Of a stretch of DNA of 32,218 nucleotides, positions 1 through 7,261 are shown in pieces. Position 1 is the stretch's first letter; the number at the start of each line of letters is the position of its first letter. A program made the translations under genes and the position numbers. A model generated the notes under the pieces. It was not told the origin of the DNA and searched no databases. It was given only the letters and a program-made list of their open reading frames with translations. Source of the stretch: an uncultured Clostridia bacterium (GTDB taxonomy: Bacteria; Bacillota; Clostridia; Oscillospirales; Acutalibacteraceae); assembly GCA_947369085.1 (NCBI GenBank), contig CANBJR010000026.1, positions 1 through 32,218 of the forward strand, read 5' to 3'.

Positions 1-1
1 C

Positions 2-490
2 TTTTTTTACGGCTTTTCACTACTCGATAAATACAAAGGTACGGGCAAGGCAAAGCCTTATATGATTTTTGCACTTACGGACGAAACCTATTCGCTCGTT
101 TGCACGGCAAAAATTCCCGAGGGAATTGACGAGAAAAAATACTACCTTTTTCTTTCAATTCTCGACCAGCTCTACTGGATTTCGGGATGTACAATCGGCG
201 CGCTTCTCGGAACGTTTATTCCGTTTAACAGCACCGGAATTGACTTTGCAATGACTGCACTGTTTGTTGTAATCTTCGTTGAGCAATGGTTAAGTACAAA
301 GGAGCACCTGCCTGCAATTTTAGGCGCAGTAACAACGCTTGTGTGCCTGTTTGTTTTCGGCGCTCAGTATTTTATAATTCCGTCAATGGCTTTAATTGCC
401 GTTGAACTTGTAATTTTCAGAAAAAGATTTGAAAAAAGTAATCTCGACAGCGAAAAAACAAAATCGGAGGTGAGCGAAAATGGACAATAA
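2..490 (+). CDS. azlC: AzlC family branched-chain amino acid export permease, 5' part missing
   Basis: This is the large membrane subunit of an AzlCD-type exporter of branched-chain amino acids or their analogues. The frame is open from base 2, so the gene enters the window from the left and only its last 162 codons are visible; the methionine at 62 is internal. The visible part begins FYGFSLLDKY and continues with PYMIFALTDETYSL, both typical of the AzlC family, and the remainder forms several hydrophobic membrane spans ending in a charged tail. It overlaps the azlD start by 11 bases, which suggests translational coupling. The family call is confident; the substrate is inferred from the family. 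The missing N-terminus cannot be assessed. Confidence 0.9.
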   Translation, partial: FFYGFSLLDKYKGTGKAKPYMIFALTDETYSLVCTAKIPEGIDEKKYYLFLSILDQLYWISGCTIGALLGTFIPFNSTGIDFAMTALFVVIFVEQWLSTKEHLPAILGAVTTLVCLFVFGAQYFIIPSMALIAVELVIFRKRFEKSNLDSEKTKSEVSENGQ

Positions 491-815
491 CACCGTCCAC
501 TCACTGCTGATTATCGCAGTTATGGCTGTATTTACAGCTTTGACGCGCTTTTTGCCGTTTTTAGCATTTCCCGAGGGTCGAAAACGCCCGAAGGTTATTA
601 CATACCTCGGAACTGTGCTTCCGTACGCTTTAATTGGTATGCTCGTTGTGTACTGCTTCAAAAGCGTTTCTGTTTTCAGCTATCCATATTGCTTACCCGA
701 GCTTTTAGCCGCTGCGCTCGTTGCCGCACTTCACATCTGGAAACGCAACACACTGATAAGCGTTTTCGGCGGAGTTATATTCTATATGGTGCTTGTTCAG
801 TGCATTTTCTGTTGA
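480..815 (+). CDS. azlD: AzlD family branched-chain amino acid export subunit
   Basis: This is the small membrane partner of AzlC, 111 residues, the usual AzlD length. It has four hydrophobic segments and the family-like N-terminal part with TALTRFLPFLAF and, further on, YLGTVLPYALIGMLV. The ATG at 480 lies inside the end of azlC and is preceded by GGAGGTGAGCG in the azlC coding sequence, a good ribosome binding site. AzlC and AzlD form one exporter in the cytoplasmic membrane. Its TGA stop at 813-815 lies within the -35 box of the next promoter, so the transcription units are packed without any spacer. Confidence 0.9.
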   Translation: MDNNTVHSLLIIAVMAVFTALTRFLPFLAFPEGRKRPKVITYLGTVLPYALIGMLVVYCFKSVSVFSYPYCLPELLAAALVAALHIWKRNTLISVFGGVIFYMVLVQCIFC

Positions 816-840
816 CATAATTCTAATAGTATGATATAAT
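812..840 (+). promoter_or_regulatory. Strong sigma-A promoter of the mntP riboswitch transcript
   Basis: A perfect -35 TTGACA at 812-817 and a perfect -10 TATAAT at 835-840 are separated by 17 bases. The start of transcription should be near 847, just at the 5' end of the riboswitch. The -35 box overlaps the azlD stop codon. Confidence 0.9.
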
Positions 841-846
841 TTCGAA

Positions 847-925
847 AGATTAAGGGAGTAGTCGGCGCAAAATGCGTGATTAAGCCAACATACTTGGGCG
901 TGCCCATGGTTTAATTTTAAATGAC
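847..925 (+). promoter_or_regulatory. yybP-ykoY manganese riboswitch aptamer
   Basis: The leader of mntP carries the conserved parts of the yybP-ykoY family: GGGAGTAG at 854-861, the CCAACATAC segment at 885-893, and a GACAAGAC strand at 923-930. Helix P1 can form between 847-854 (AGATTAAG) and 930-936 (CTTATCT) with one bulged base. The 3' strand of P1 is also the 5' arm of the terminator that follows, so ligand-stabilised P1 would prevent termination. Family knowledge says this class senses Mn2+ and turns on Mn2+ exporters such as MntP, which is exactly the downstream gene. Confidence 0.9.
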
Positions 926-964
926 AAGACTTATCTGTTTAAGGCAACAGATAGGTCTTTTTTT
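926..964 (+). terminator. Intrinsic terminator, expression platform of the Mn riboswitch
   Basis: Bases 926-939 pair with 946-959 over 14 positions, with one G-U pair and a six-base loop, and a run of T follows at 958-964. The left arm shares bases 930-936 with aptamer helix P1, so terminator and bound aptamer are mutually exclusive. This predicts premature termination at low Mn2+ and read-through into mntP at high Mn2+. Confidence 0.88.
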
Positions 965-1002
965 ATCCTCTGTTGCTTATTAATGCAATGGAGGAATTTT
1001 TT

Positions 1003-1566
1003 ATGGGAATTATTGAGCTTTTTATTCTTGCAGTCGGACTTTCAATGGATGCTTTTGCAGTTTCAATATGCAAAGGACTGTCGGTGAGAAGTCTTAAAGC
1101 ACGTCACGGCATAATCTGTGGACTGTACTTTGGCGGATTTCAGGCAGGTATGCCGCTTATCGGATATTTACTCGGCAAACAGTTTGAATCGTTAATTACA
1201 AGCGTTGACCACTGGATAGCATTTGCTTTGCTCGGAATTATCGGTGCAAATATGATTAAGGAGTCATTTGGCAGTCCCGAAGAACTGAACGATTCGTTTA
1301 CCCCAAAGTCGATGATTCCGCTTGCCGTAGCCACAAGCATTGATGCGCTTGCTGTAGGCGTTACACTCGCCTGCCTTAATGTTGAGATTTTCTCTGCTGT
1401 AAGCCTAATCGGCATTATAACGTTTGTTTTTTCGGCTGTAGGCGTCAAAATCGGCAATGTGTTCGGAGTAAGATTTAAGTCAAAAGCTGAACTTATCGGC
1501 GGAATCGTGCTTATTGTTATGGGCGTTAAGATTTTACTTGAACATCTTGGTGTTATTAATTTTTAG
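1003..1566 (+). CDS. mntP: Manganese efflux pump MntP
   Basis: This is an inner-membrane Mn2+ exporter of the MntP (YebN, DUF204) family, 187 residues, the family length. Near the N-terminus it has [14 protein letters not shown], and mid-protein [11 protein letters not shown], the paired aspartate-containing transmembrane motifs of the family; six hydrophobic helices can be seen. The ATG at 1003 is chosen because GGAGGA lies seven bases upstream; the longer frame from a TTG at 973 would start in or beside the terminator and has no ribosome binding site. The yybP-ykoY riboswitch directly upstream strongly supports the Mn2+ function. A terminator hairpin closes the unit. Confidence 0.95.
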   Translation: MGIIELFILAVGLSMDAFAVSICKGLSVRSLKARHGIICGLYFGGFQAGMPLIGYLLGKQFESLITSVDHWIAFALLGIIGANMIKESFGSPEELNDSFTPKSMIPLAVATSIDALAVGVTLACLNVEIFSAVSLIGIITFVFSAVGVKIGNVFGVRFKSKAELIGGIVLIVMGVKILLEHLGVINF

Positions 1567-1579
1567 TACAGGTATTTAT

Positions 1580-1623
1580 ATAATGCAGGAAGCAGTTACG
1601 GCTGTTCCTGCATTATTCTTTTG
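1580..1623 (+). terminator. Intrinsic terminator after mntP
   Basis: Arms at 1581-1591 and 1605-1615 pair perfectly (core AATGCAGGAA), with a short inner extension, followed by a T-rich stretch at 1616-1623. It ends the mntP transcript. Confidence 0.85.
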
Positions 1624-1671
1624 TTACAACAGTGCCTGAATTTTAAATTGATAAAAAAGTAATGTTTTATA

Positions 1672-1792
1672 TTAGTGTGAAGTATGGAGTGTGAAGTTAA
1701 GGGTCGGTCGAGTGCCTCGACCGGCAAATTTCCAGATTTATAATAGTGCGTATTGTTTGGATAAGTTTATTTGCTGAACAAATTTTGATATA
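1672..1792 (+). repeat. Interspersed repeat family R1, copy 1
   Basis: This non-coding stretch contains a TGGAGTGTGAAGTTAA block, a GGTCGGTCGAG/CTCGACCGGC hairpin, then an AT-rich tail ending in TTGATATA. Bases 1723-1792 are repeated exactly, inverted, at 5624-5693. Another inverted copy, less exact, is at 30601-30713 and a degenerate one at 15061-15136. No open frame of note. It resembles the non-coding interspersed repeats common in Clostridia; function unknown. Confidence 0.85.
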
Positions 1793-1847
1793 AAGGTAGC
1801 ATTTTTTAGTGTAACGGCGAACTAAAAAGAAAATTCGGGTTTGGGGG

Positions 1848-1876
1848 TTGATTTTTTTAAACAACGGTGTTATAAT
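1848..1876 (+). promoter_or_regulatory. Promoter of the NlpC/P60 gene
   Basis: TTGATT at 1848-1853 and a perfect TATAAT at 1871-1876 are 17 bases apart, about 100 bases before the start codon at 1975. The leader between them shows no recognised riboswitch. Confidence 0.8.
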
Positions 1877-1974
1877 AGTTACAAATTTGTTATTAAATGT
1901 TACCGAGATTGTAATTTTCTCGGGTAAAAAGTTACTAATTGATACCTATTATAAAACAATCGGAGGTTTTTAAA

Positions 1975-3549
1975 ATGCAGAGAATTAAAAAACTTACTGC
2001 AATTATTCTGAGTATTCTTACGCTGTCAAGCGTATGCGTATTCGGAAGCGCTTTTTCGGCAGGTGCAAGCGGCACCGGCGCAGGACTTGCCGAATGGGCA
2101 CTTAACGCATACTATGACGGCTGGTCTTATGTTTACGGAGGCTCCAGTCCCGGTGCTGTTGACTGTTCAGGTCTTATTTATTCATACTGCGGCGGCGAGC
2201 GCTGCGGTGACCCACAGCTTAACACTGCAACTCAAAGAGGTTCGGTAAGCAGCGGTATACCAAATGTTCACGGTCTTGGACTTTGGCGACCGGGTCATGT
2301 CGGCGTTTATGTAGGCGACGGTATGGAGGTTGACGCAAGAGGCGACGCATACGATATGTGTTACGAAAGCGTTTACGGCTCATACAGCGGCTGGACATAC
2401 TGGTTTAAGCTTGCGGCTGTAAGCTATCCCACAAACGGCTGGGAAAAGTTCAGCGGAGATTACTACTACTATGAAAACGGCGAGTACATCACCGATACTT
2501 CAAGAACAATTGACGGCACTACATACTACTTTGACTCAAAGGGTCGTTCAAGCAAAACCCCCTCAAATACATCAGGCGCATCATCAAGCGGTTCATCGAA
2601 TAATTCGTCCTCATCTTCAAGTTCTTCCTCACAGAGCAAGCCCACTTCGTGGAGAAACGGCTCAACGGGTGAAGAGGTAGAGAAGATTCAAAACCGCCTT
2701 GCAGAGCTTGGCTACTATACAGGTGCTGTTGACGGAAACTTCGGCGACGCTACAGAAAAGGCTTACAGAGCATTTCAGGAGGCAGCCGGGCTTACCGTTG
2801 ACGGTATAGCAGGCTCCGACCGTGAGGTTCTCTACTCTGACGACGCACCGCACGCTCCTAAGGTTGAAGAAACAACCGCTCCCGCTGAGGAAAAGCAGGA
2901 AGATGAAAAAGAAAGCAAAGAAGAAAAGTCAGCAATAGAGTTTAAAAGCGGTGACGAAAACGACGACGTAAAGGCAATTCAGGGCAAACTTGCAGAGTTA
3001 AAATACTTTGACGTTGACCCCACAGGATATTACGGAGATTACACTGTACAGACAGTAATGAATTTCCAGCTTGCAAACGGACTTGATGCGACAGGTGTTA
3101 TTGACGAAGAAACATATAAATTGCTTTTCAGTGCTGACGCTGTTGTAAATCCCAATCCTACACAAGAAAGCACAGACGAACAGACTGCAACAAATGCGGC
3201 TGAATCGGGTCCCGTACAAATGCCCCTTACAACAAGCCCCTCTGAGCTGATTGTTGTAAACGAGCAGAATCAGAACTACACCGACACAGCTACCGACGTT
3301 GTTAAAAAGACAAACAAGGTAACAAAAAAGGCTCTTTCAAAGTCATCCTCTGTAATCCCCTCCGCCGCAACCGCAGAGGTTAAACGAACCGCAAGCGTTT
3401 GGCTATGGTTTGTTCTTGTCGCCGTAATTCTCGGCGCACTTGCAGCCGTATTTATGCTTCGTGACAGAAAGTCAAACAGATACGCAAAATACTGTGCAAA
3501 GAAGAAAAAGCAAACAAGCTTTAAGGCAGACGTAAACGCTCGCTGGTAA
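1975..3549 (+). CDS. Secreted NlpC/P60 peptidoglycan hydrolase with two peptidoglycan-binding domains and a C-terminal membrane anchor
   Basis: A predicted cell-wall endopeptidase of 524 residues. Residues 1-32 are a signal peptide. The NlpC/P60 domain (about 35-145) has the catalytic VDCSGL (Cys64) and RPGHVGVYVG (His108). The third polar position, normally His, Asn or Gln, appears to be Asp120 (EVDARG), which is unusual. Residues 155-192 look like a cell-wall-binding repeat rich in Tyr and Gly, followed by a Ser-rich linker to 222. Two PG_binding_1 domains follow at about 226-288 and 323-387, split by an acidic linker. A membrane span at about 474-495 and a lysine-rich tail end the protein, so it is probably anchored at its C-terminus outside the membrane. 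The ATG at 1975 has CGGAGG eight bases upstream; a TTG at 1939 lacks one. It is a single-gene unit with its own promoter and terminator. Confidence 0.88.
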   Translation: MQRIKKLTAIILSILTLSSVCVFGSAFSAGASGTGAGLAEWALNAYYDGWSYVYGGSSPGAVDCSGLIYSYCGGERCGDPQLNTATQRGSVSSGIPNVHGLGLWRPGHVGVYVGDGMEVDARGDAYDMCYESVYGSYSGWTYWFKLAAVSYPTNGWEKFSGDYYYYENGEYITDTSRTIDGTTYYFDSKGRSSKTPSNTSGASSSGSSNNSSSSSSSSSQSKPTSWRNGSTGEEVEKIQNRLAELGYYTGAVDGNFGDATEKAYRAFQEAAGLTVDGIAGSDREVLYSDDAPHAPKVEETTAPAEEKQEDEKESKEEKSAIEFKSGDENDDVKAIQGKLAELKYFDVDPTGYYGDYTVQTVMNFQLANGLDATGVIDEETYKLLFSADAVVNPNPTQESTDEQTATNAAESGPVQMPLTTSPSELIVVNEQNQNYTDTATDVVKKTNKVTKKALSKSSSVIPSAATAEVKRTASVWLWFVLVAVILGALAAVFMLRDRKSNRYAKYCAKKKKQTSFKADVNARW

Positions 3550-3561
3550 TTTGCAGAGCAA

Positions 3562-3628
3562 AATCAATATTAAAATTAAGGTCGAACATCGCAAAACGGT
3601 GTCCGACCTTTTAATTTTGATTAGTTTT
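3562..3628. terminator. Bidirectional terminator between convergent genes
   Basis: A long hairpin with AAAATTAA and GGTCG arms near 3572-3584 pairs with CGACC and TTAATTTT near 3604-3618. A- and T-rich flanks on both sides let it serve the NlpC gene (+) and the GHKL gene (-). Confidence 0.8.
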
Positions 3629-3668
3629 TCAACTTAATTGAGTTATCCATATACGACTGTATAAAGGG

Positions 3669-4943
3669 TTAAAAAATATACTGCACTGTAATTACAGCAA
3701 CTCCGTTATCGTTGCAGACGTCTATCATTCCGTTGTTTTTCTCAGTAAGCTTTCGCAAAATATTAATTTTCAGAATACTGTCCTTATCGTTCGGTTCGGC
3801 AAAATTTTCACCGTCTTTGCACGGAAAGCTGATTGCATACAACAAAACGCCCTGCTTGCAGTCAGCCGAAATTTCAATCTGCCTTTCCCTTTTCGGCTCA
3901 ATTCCGTTTAAGCCAAAAACAGCAATATCAATCGTGTTGTTCAAAAGCACGCATATATCAAAATTATCCTCGGGAAGCTTTGCAAGGCTTCCCGAAAATT
4001 TTATTTTAACGCTGTCTGCAAGCTGTTTCTGCCTTTCGGTAAGCACTGCGTCTGCCGTGTCGCTCCCCGTATTATAGAGAATGTTGTACGAGCCGACAAT
4101 CATACTGTCGCATTTTTTGACAAGCTCTAACGCATCACCTGTCCGCCCCTGCTCAAGCAACGGCTTTATCAACATTGACATATTATTGTAATCGTGCCGG
4201 AACTGTCTTAGCATTGCGCCTGACTGCGCAATAGTTTTTCCGTATTCGCGCTGAATATTAAGCTGTTGTTCAAAAACGCTTGTTTCATATCTGTACAGAT
4301 TCTTCTTTACCTGATTGTAAATCAGAACAGGAAACGCAATTGTCAAAATCAGTGATATAAGCATTGCAAGCAGTTTTACCGCCACGGCATATCTTACCTC
4401 GGAATCAAGCAGAGAAGCCACATAGTTAAAATTACCGCCGATAATAAGAAAAAGATTGAGCAGCAACAAAACAGGTTTTGAAGTATTTTCAATGAAAAAT
4501 TTCGTTTGTTTTTGCAGCACCGTACACAAAACAGAAAAAATAATGCACACAATCAGCGCAGTTATCATTCCTGTAAAATCAAGCAACGTGTTTTGCGTAA
4601 TATCCTTTCCGGAAAAAGAAATAATCAGCAAAATGAAAAATGAAACAAACGATACAACCGAGCTTATTGTAATTGCCGTGCTGAATATATAAAACTTCTT
4701 CGGGCCTTTTAGCAGAAGCGGTGTAAACACAAGCCCCCAAAACTCCAAATTCACAACCACTCCGTGTTGCAGTCCGCCTTTAAGCAAAAAAAACGATAAC
4801 ACTGTCAAAAGCAAAATTGTGCCTGTAACGGCAAAGTAAAGCTTTGCGCTCTTTAAATCAAACAGTTTTTTTGTAAAAAAATACACAATAAGTATTACGA
4901 CAGCATAATTAACAACGCTGTCAACAAACACAGTTGCTCCCAT
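3669..4943 (-). CDS. Orphan membrane sensor histidine kinase-like protein, GHKL (AgrC-type), ATP site degenerate
   Basis: A 424-residue protein with about six to seven membrane spans in residues 8-210, then a cytoplasmic GHKL kinase part. The phosphoacceptor box is QFRHDYNNM with His250, in the RHDxxN form of AgrC/HPK10 kinases. The N-box is recognisable as LLNNTIDIAVFGL (333-345). The expected glycine-rich lid is missing: the segment before NNGMID (403-408) reads SILKINILRKL with no GxGL. It may therefore bind ATP poorly or act as a signalling scaffold. The ATG at 4943 is chosen because membrane helices begin there and AAGGA lies upstream; the frame stays open for another 90 codons but that part looks non-coding. 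No LytTR response regulator is adjacent, so the partner is unknown. Tandem dyads lie between its promoter and start. Confidence 0.75.
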   Translation of the reverse strand: MGATVFVDSVVNYAVVILIVYFFTKKLFDLKSAKLYFAVTGTILLLTVLSFFLLKGGLQHGVVVNLEFWGLVFTPLLLKGPKKFYIFSTAITISSVVSFVSFFILLIISFSGKDITQNTLLDFTGMITALIVCIIFSVLCTVLQKQTKFFIENTSKPVLLLLNLFLIIGGNFNYVASLLDSEVRYAVAVKLLAMLISLILTIAFPVLIYNQVKKNLYRYETSVFEQQLNIQREYGKTIAQSGAMLRQFRHDYNNMSMLIKPLLEQGRTGDALELVKKCDSMIVGSYNILYNTGSDTADAVLTERQKQLADSVKIKFSGSLAKLPEDNFDICVLLNNTIDIAVFGLNGIEPKRERQIEISADCKQGVLLYAISFPCKDGENFAEPNDKDSILKINILRKLTEKNNGMIDVCNDNGVAVITVQYIF

Positions 4944-4957
4944 TTTCAACCCGTCCT

Positions 4958-5015
4958 TTTTAAACGTCCTATGGGACGGTTTTTTTAACGCCCTAAGGGT
5001 CGGTTTTGAATTATA
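4958..5015 (-). promoter_or_regulatory. -10 box and two tandem dyad repeats in front of the GHKL gene
   Basis: Read on the minus strand, a TATAAT box (5015-5010) is followed within four bases by two head-to-tail copies of a roughly 24-base unit (5006-4983 and 4982-4958). Both begin AAACCG, have a central CCCTTAGGG or CCCATAGGAC dyad, and end GTTnAAAA. They cover the expected transcription start and leader, a position suited to an operator or to paired RNA hairpins. The second unit can also pair its CCGTCC with the GGACGG that overlaps the ribosome binding site. A clear -35 box is not seen. The binding factor is unknown. Confidence 0.5.
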
Positions 5016-5290
5016 ACGCGGTATCGCGGTAACTATACATTTTTCTAATTCTAACGCAAGATACAACTTTACGGCATATATTGAAGTGTGGAGTTGCGGT
5101 CGAGTAGATAACTTGTTATAAATCAAAAGTTTAATCCAAAATTTATTTATATGCGTCTTTGCCGCAGAGATTAAACATAACCAATATATCAATTTAAAAT
5201 TATCAAATAACAATTTTTAAATACTATAGCGGCGAACTGTGTTCGCCAAAACGAATAACAAAAATATTTGAATTTTACATCAATGTTGGC

Positions 5291-5452
5291 GTAGGGACAC
5301 ATCAGCCGTGTCCGTGCAAAATTGCAATGCAATTTTGTGAATGGGACGTGTTGGAACCCGTCCCCTACGGAGAGGTTTGTTTTCCTCTATAAATACGGTT
5401 TAATCGGAAAAATCGGTTAACCAACTGCGGACACGGCGCGCCGTGTCCCTAC
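5291..5452. repeat. GTAGGG inverted-repeat element A
   Basis: This non-coding element is bounded by GTAGGGACAC (5291 on) and GTGTCCCTAC (to 5452), each end itself a near-palindrome around CGGCGCGCCG. An internal GGGACG...CGTCCCCTAC segment sits at 5343-5368. Bases 5340-5454 are matched, at about four-fifths identity by eye, by 28672-28786. The 5016-5290 stretch before it holds no gene; it contains only a small GGCGAAC/GTTCGCC hairpin near 5231-5247. Confidence 0.85.
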
Positions 5453-5524
5453 GAAAGTAAATGCAACAGTTTATTTATATCCGTATCTGTGTGGGATAAT
5501 AACACAAACGTCTGTACTAAATCC

Positions 5525-5603
5525 GTAGGGAACAACCCCTGTGTTGTTCCTAACTGACATTCAGCTAACCCATAATAGGAACGACACAGGGATCGTTCCC
5601 TAC
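5525..5603. repeat. GTAGGG inverted-repeat element B
   Basis: Arms of 27 bases at 5525-5551 and 5577-5603 are inverted repeats with 24 of 27 positions matching. Both begin GTAGGGAAC, and each arm contains its own dyad (AACAACCCCTGTGTTGTT). It has the same GTAGGG/CCCTAC ends as elements A, C and E. No coding potential. Confidence 0.85.
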
Positions 5604-5623
5604 ACATTTCAAAACACTTCCGG

Positions 5624-5716
5624 TATATCAAAATTTGTTCAGCAAATAAACTTATCCAAACAATACGCACTATTATAAATCTGGAAATTTGCCTGCCGAA
5701 GCACTCGACTGACCAT
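5624..5716 (-). repeat. Interspersed repeat family R1, copy 2 (inverted)
   Basis: Bases 5624-5693 are the exact reverse complement of 1723-1792 (70 identical positions); similarity then continues imperfectly through the CGAAGCACTCG hairpin. It ends a few bases from the histidine kinase stop. With copy 1 it brackets the NlpC and GHKL genes. Confidence 0.88.
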
Positions 5717-5722
5717 TAATTG

Positions 5723-7261
5723 TCATTTGTCCTTTGGCTTTTTCTTAACCGAAACAGCGTCAAGCTCAAACCAGAACGTGCTTCCCTTGCCAAGCGTACT
5801 GCGCACTCCGTAATGTGCGCCGTGCGAGTCAAGAATAGACTTTACAATCGAAAGTCCCAGTCCTGTTCCGATTACACCTCTTTTGTGCTGTTTATCAACC
5901 TTGTAGTATCTGTCCCAGATATACTCGAGCTTGTCGGCAGGAATACCCTCGCCGTTGTCGGTTACTTCAATCTTTACCTTTTTGTCTATAACGCTCTGCG
6001 TAACTACAACCGTTTTGTCGTCGCCTGCATGATTGATTGCGTTGTTGACAAGGTTATAAATAACCTGCGAAATTTTCAGCTCGTCGGCAAATACCCACAC
6101 GTTTTCGTTGCTTTCAAACGTGATGTTGTAGCCGTCCTGCTCCTTTAGCTTTGAATACCTTTCAAAAATATCCTTAACGCTGTCGGTAAGGCAAAAACGT
6201 GTTTTCTCCGGCTGAATTGTGCCCGACTGTAGCTTTGAAAGGTCAAGCAAATCATTTACAAGGCTTGAAAGACGAGTAGCCTCGTCAATGATAATCTGAA
6301 TGTTCTCAGGCGTATTCTCGCCCGGCAAATCACGCATTACTTCACCGTAGCCGGTAATCATAGTCAGCGGAGTTCTTAGGTCGTGAGAAATGTTCGCAAT
6401 CAGCTCCTTTTGAAGCTTTTCGGTTGCGGCAAGCTCTGTTTTTGCGTAGTTAAGAGTATCATTAAGCTCTTCAACCTCAAGATAACCGGTTGCGTCAAAT
6501 TCAACGTCATAGTCCTTCTTCGCAAGCTTTTTAGCCGCACTGTTAGTCTTTGAAATCGGACGGGCTATCTTTCGTGTAACGTAAATTGAAAGTATAACTG
6601 CAAGTATAATAAACACAATCGACACGATAAACATCTGTTCTTTGATGATTTCAACAGTGTTGCTGAGCGGAGTGATTGACGAAGTTACAATAAGAAAGCA
6701 CTCGCTTGAATCCCTAAGCTCGATTATGTCGGCATACACCATATTCTGCACGTCGCTTGAGCCGTTGCCTGAATAATGGCGCTCCGCTCCTATTGTATCA
6801 GGAGAGGAAAATCCGTTGATAATTATGTCAAACCTCTGCTCTGCCCTACTTTTTTCACGCTTATTCGTCACGCACATATACTTACCACTGTTTTCGACAG
6901 CGCTCTTGTAATACGAATACACCTCGTGATATTCAAAATCAAGCGCAGTTGCAGGGTTGTCATACTCGCAGTCGTACATCAGCTCAAACAGTGCCGACGA
7001 TGAGTCATACACATAAACCGAAAGAGAATTGTCGCTTGCTACATTTTCAATTGTGCCCTGAACGTTTTTGTTTTGCTGAATCGATTTTGAAATTATTGAG
7101 GCGTTTTTTTCAACCTGCATAGATTTGCTCGTTGTGTAAAAGGACTCAAGAAAGAACGACTGAAACACCCATAAAATGACTAAGATTATCAAGCCATACA
7201 ACAAAAAGTAGCACAGAAGCTTAAAATTAAGCGGTATGTTTTTTCTGCTAATTCGTTTCAA
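5723..7261 (-). CDS. Two-component sensor histidine kinase (HAMP, HisKA, HATPase)
   Basis: A 512-residue membrane kinase, partner of the response regulator just upstream. A first membrane span lies at about 12-34 and a second at 210-229; between them is an extracytoplasmic sensing region of about 175 residues. A HAMP segment follows (about 228-285), then the H-box NISHDLRTPLT with His293, the N-box NLVNNAINHA (403-412), G1 DNGEGIP (435-441) and G2 GTGLGLS (465-471). All key kinase residues are present. The start is a TTG at 7261, overlapping the regulator's end by 14 bases, with GAGAGGAG upstream; no ATG is available before the first membrane span. The overlap points to coupled translation. 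It resembles PhoR/ResE-type kinases, but the signal cannot be named. Repeat R1 copy 2 begins directly after its stop. Confidence 0.93.
   Translation of the reverse strand: MKRISRKNIPLNFKLLCYFLLYGLIILVILWVFQSFFLESFYTTSKSMQVEKNASIISKSIQQNKNVQGTIENVASDNSLSVYVYDSSSALFELMYDCEYDNPATALDFEYHEVYSYYKSAVENSGKYMCVTNKREKSRAEQRFDIIINGFSSPDTIGAERHYSGNGSSDVQNMVYADIIELRDSSECFLIVTSSITPLSNTVEIIKEQMFIVSIVFIILAVILSIYVTRKIARPISKTNSAAKKLAKKDYDVEFDATGYLEVEELNDTLNYAKTELAATEKLQKELIANISHDLRTPLTMITGYGEVMRDLPGENTPENIQIIIDEATRLSSLVNDLLDLSKLQSGTIQPEKTRFCLTDSVKDIFERYSKLKEQDGYNITFESNENVWVFADELKISQVIYNLVNNAINHAGDDKTVVVTQSVIDKKVKIEVTDNGEGIPADKLEYIWDRYYKVDKQHKRGVIGTGLGLSIVKSILDSHGAHYGVRSTLGKGSTFWFELDAVSVKKKPKDK

Noticed and set aside
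4944..5213. 90-codon N-terminal extension of the GHKL protein
   Set aside because: It runs through the promoter and tandem dyads, has no family similarity, and the membrane domain with a binding site starts at 4943.
5449..5670. 73-codon minus-strand frame
   Set aside because: It is made entirely of element B and R1 repeat sequence.
5720..6148. 142-codon frame opposite the histidine kinase
   Set aside because: It is a shadow of the conserved HATPase region on the other strand.
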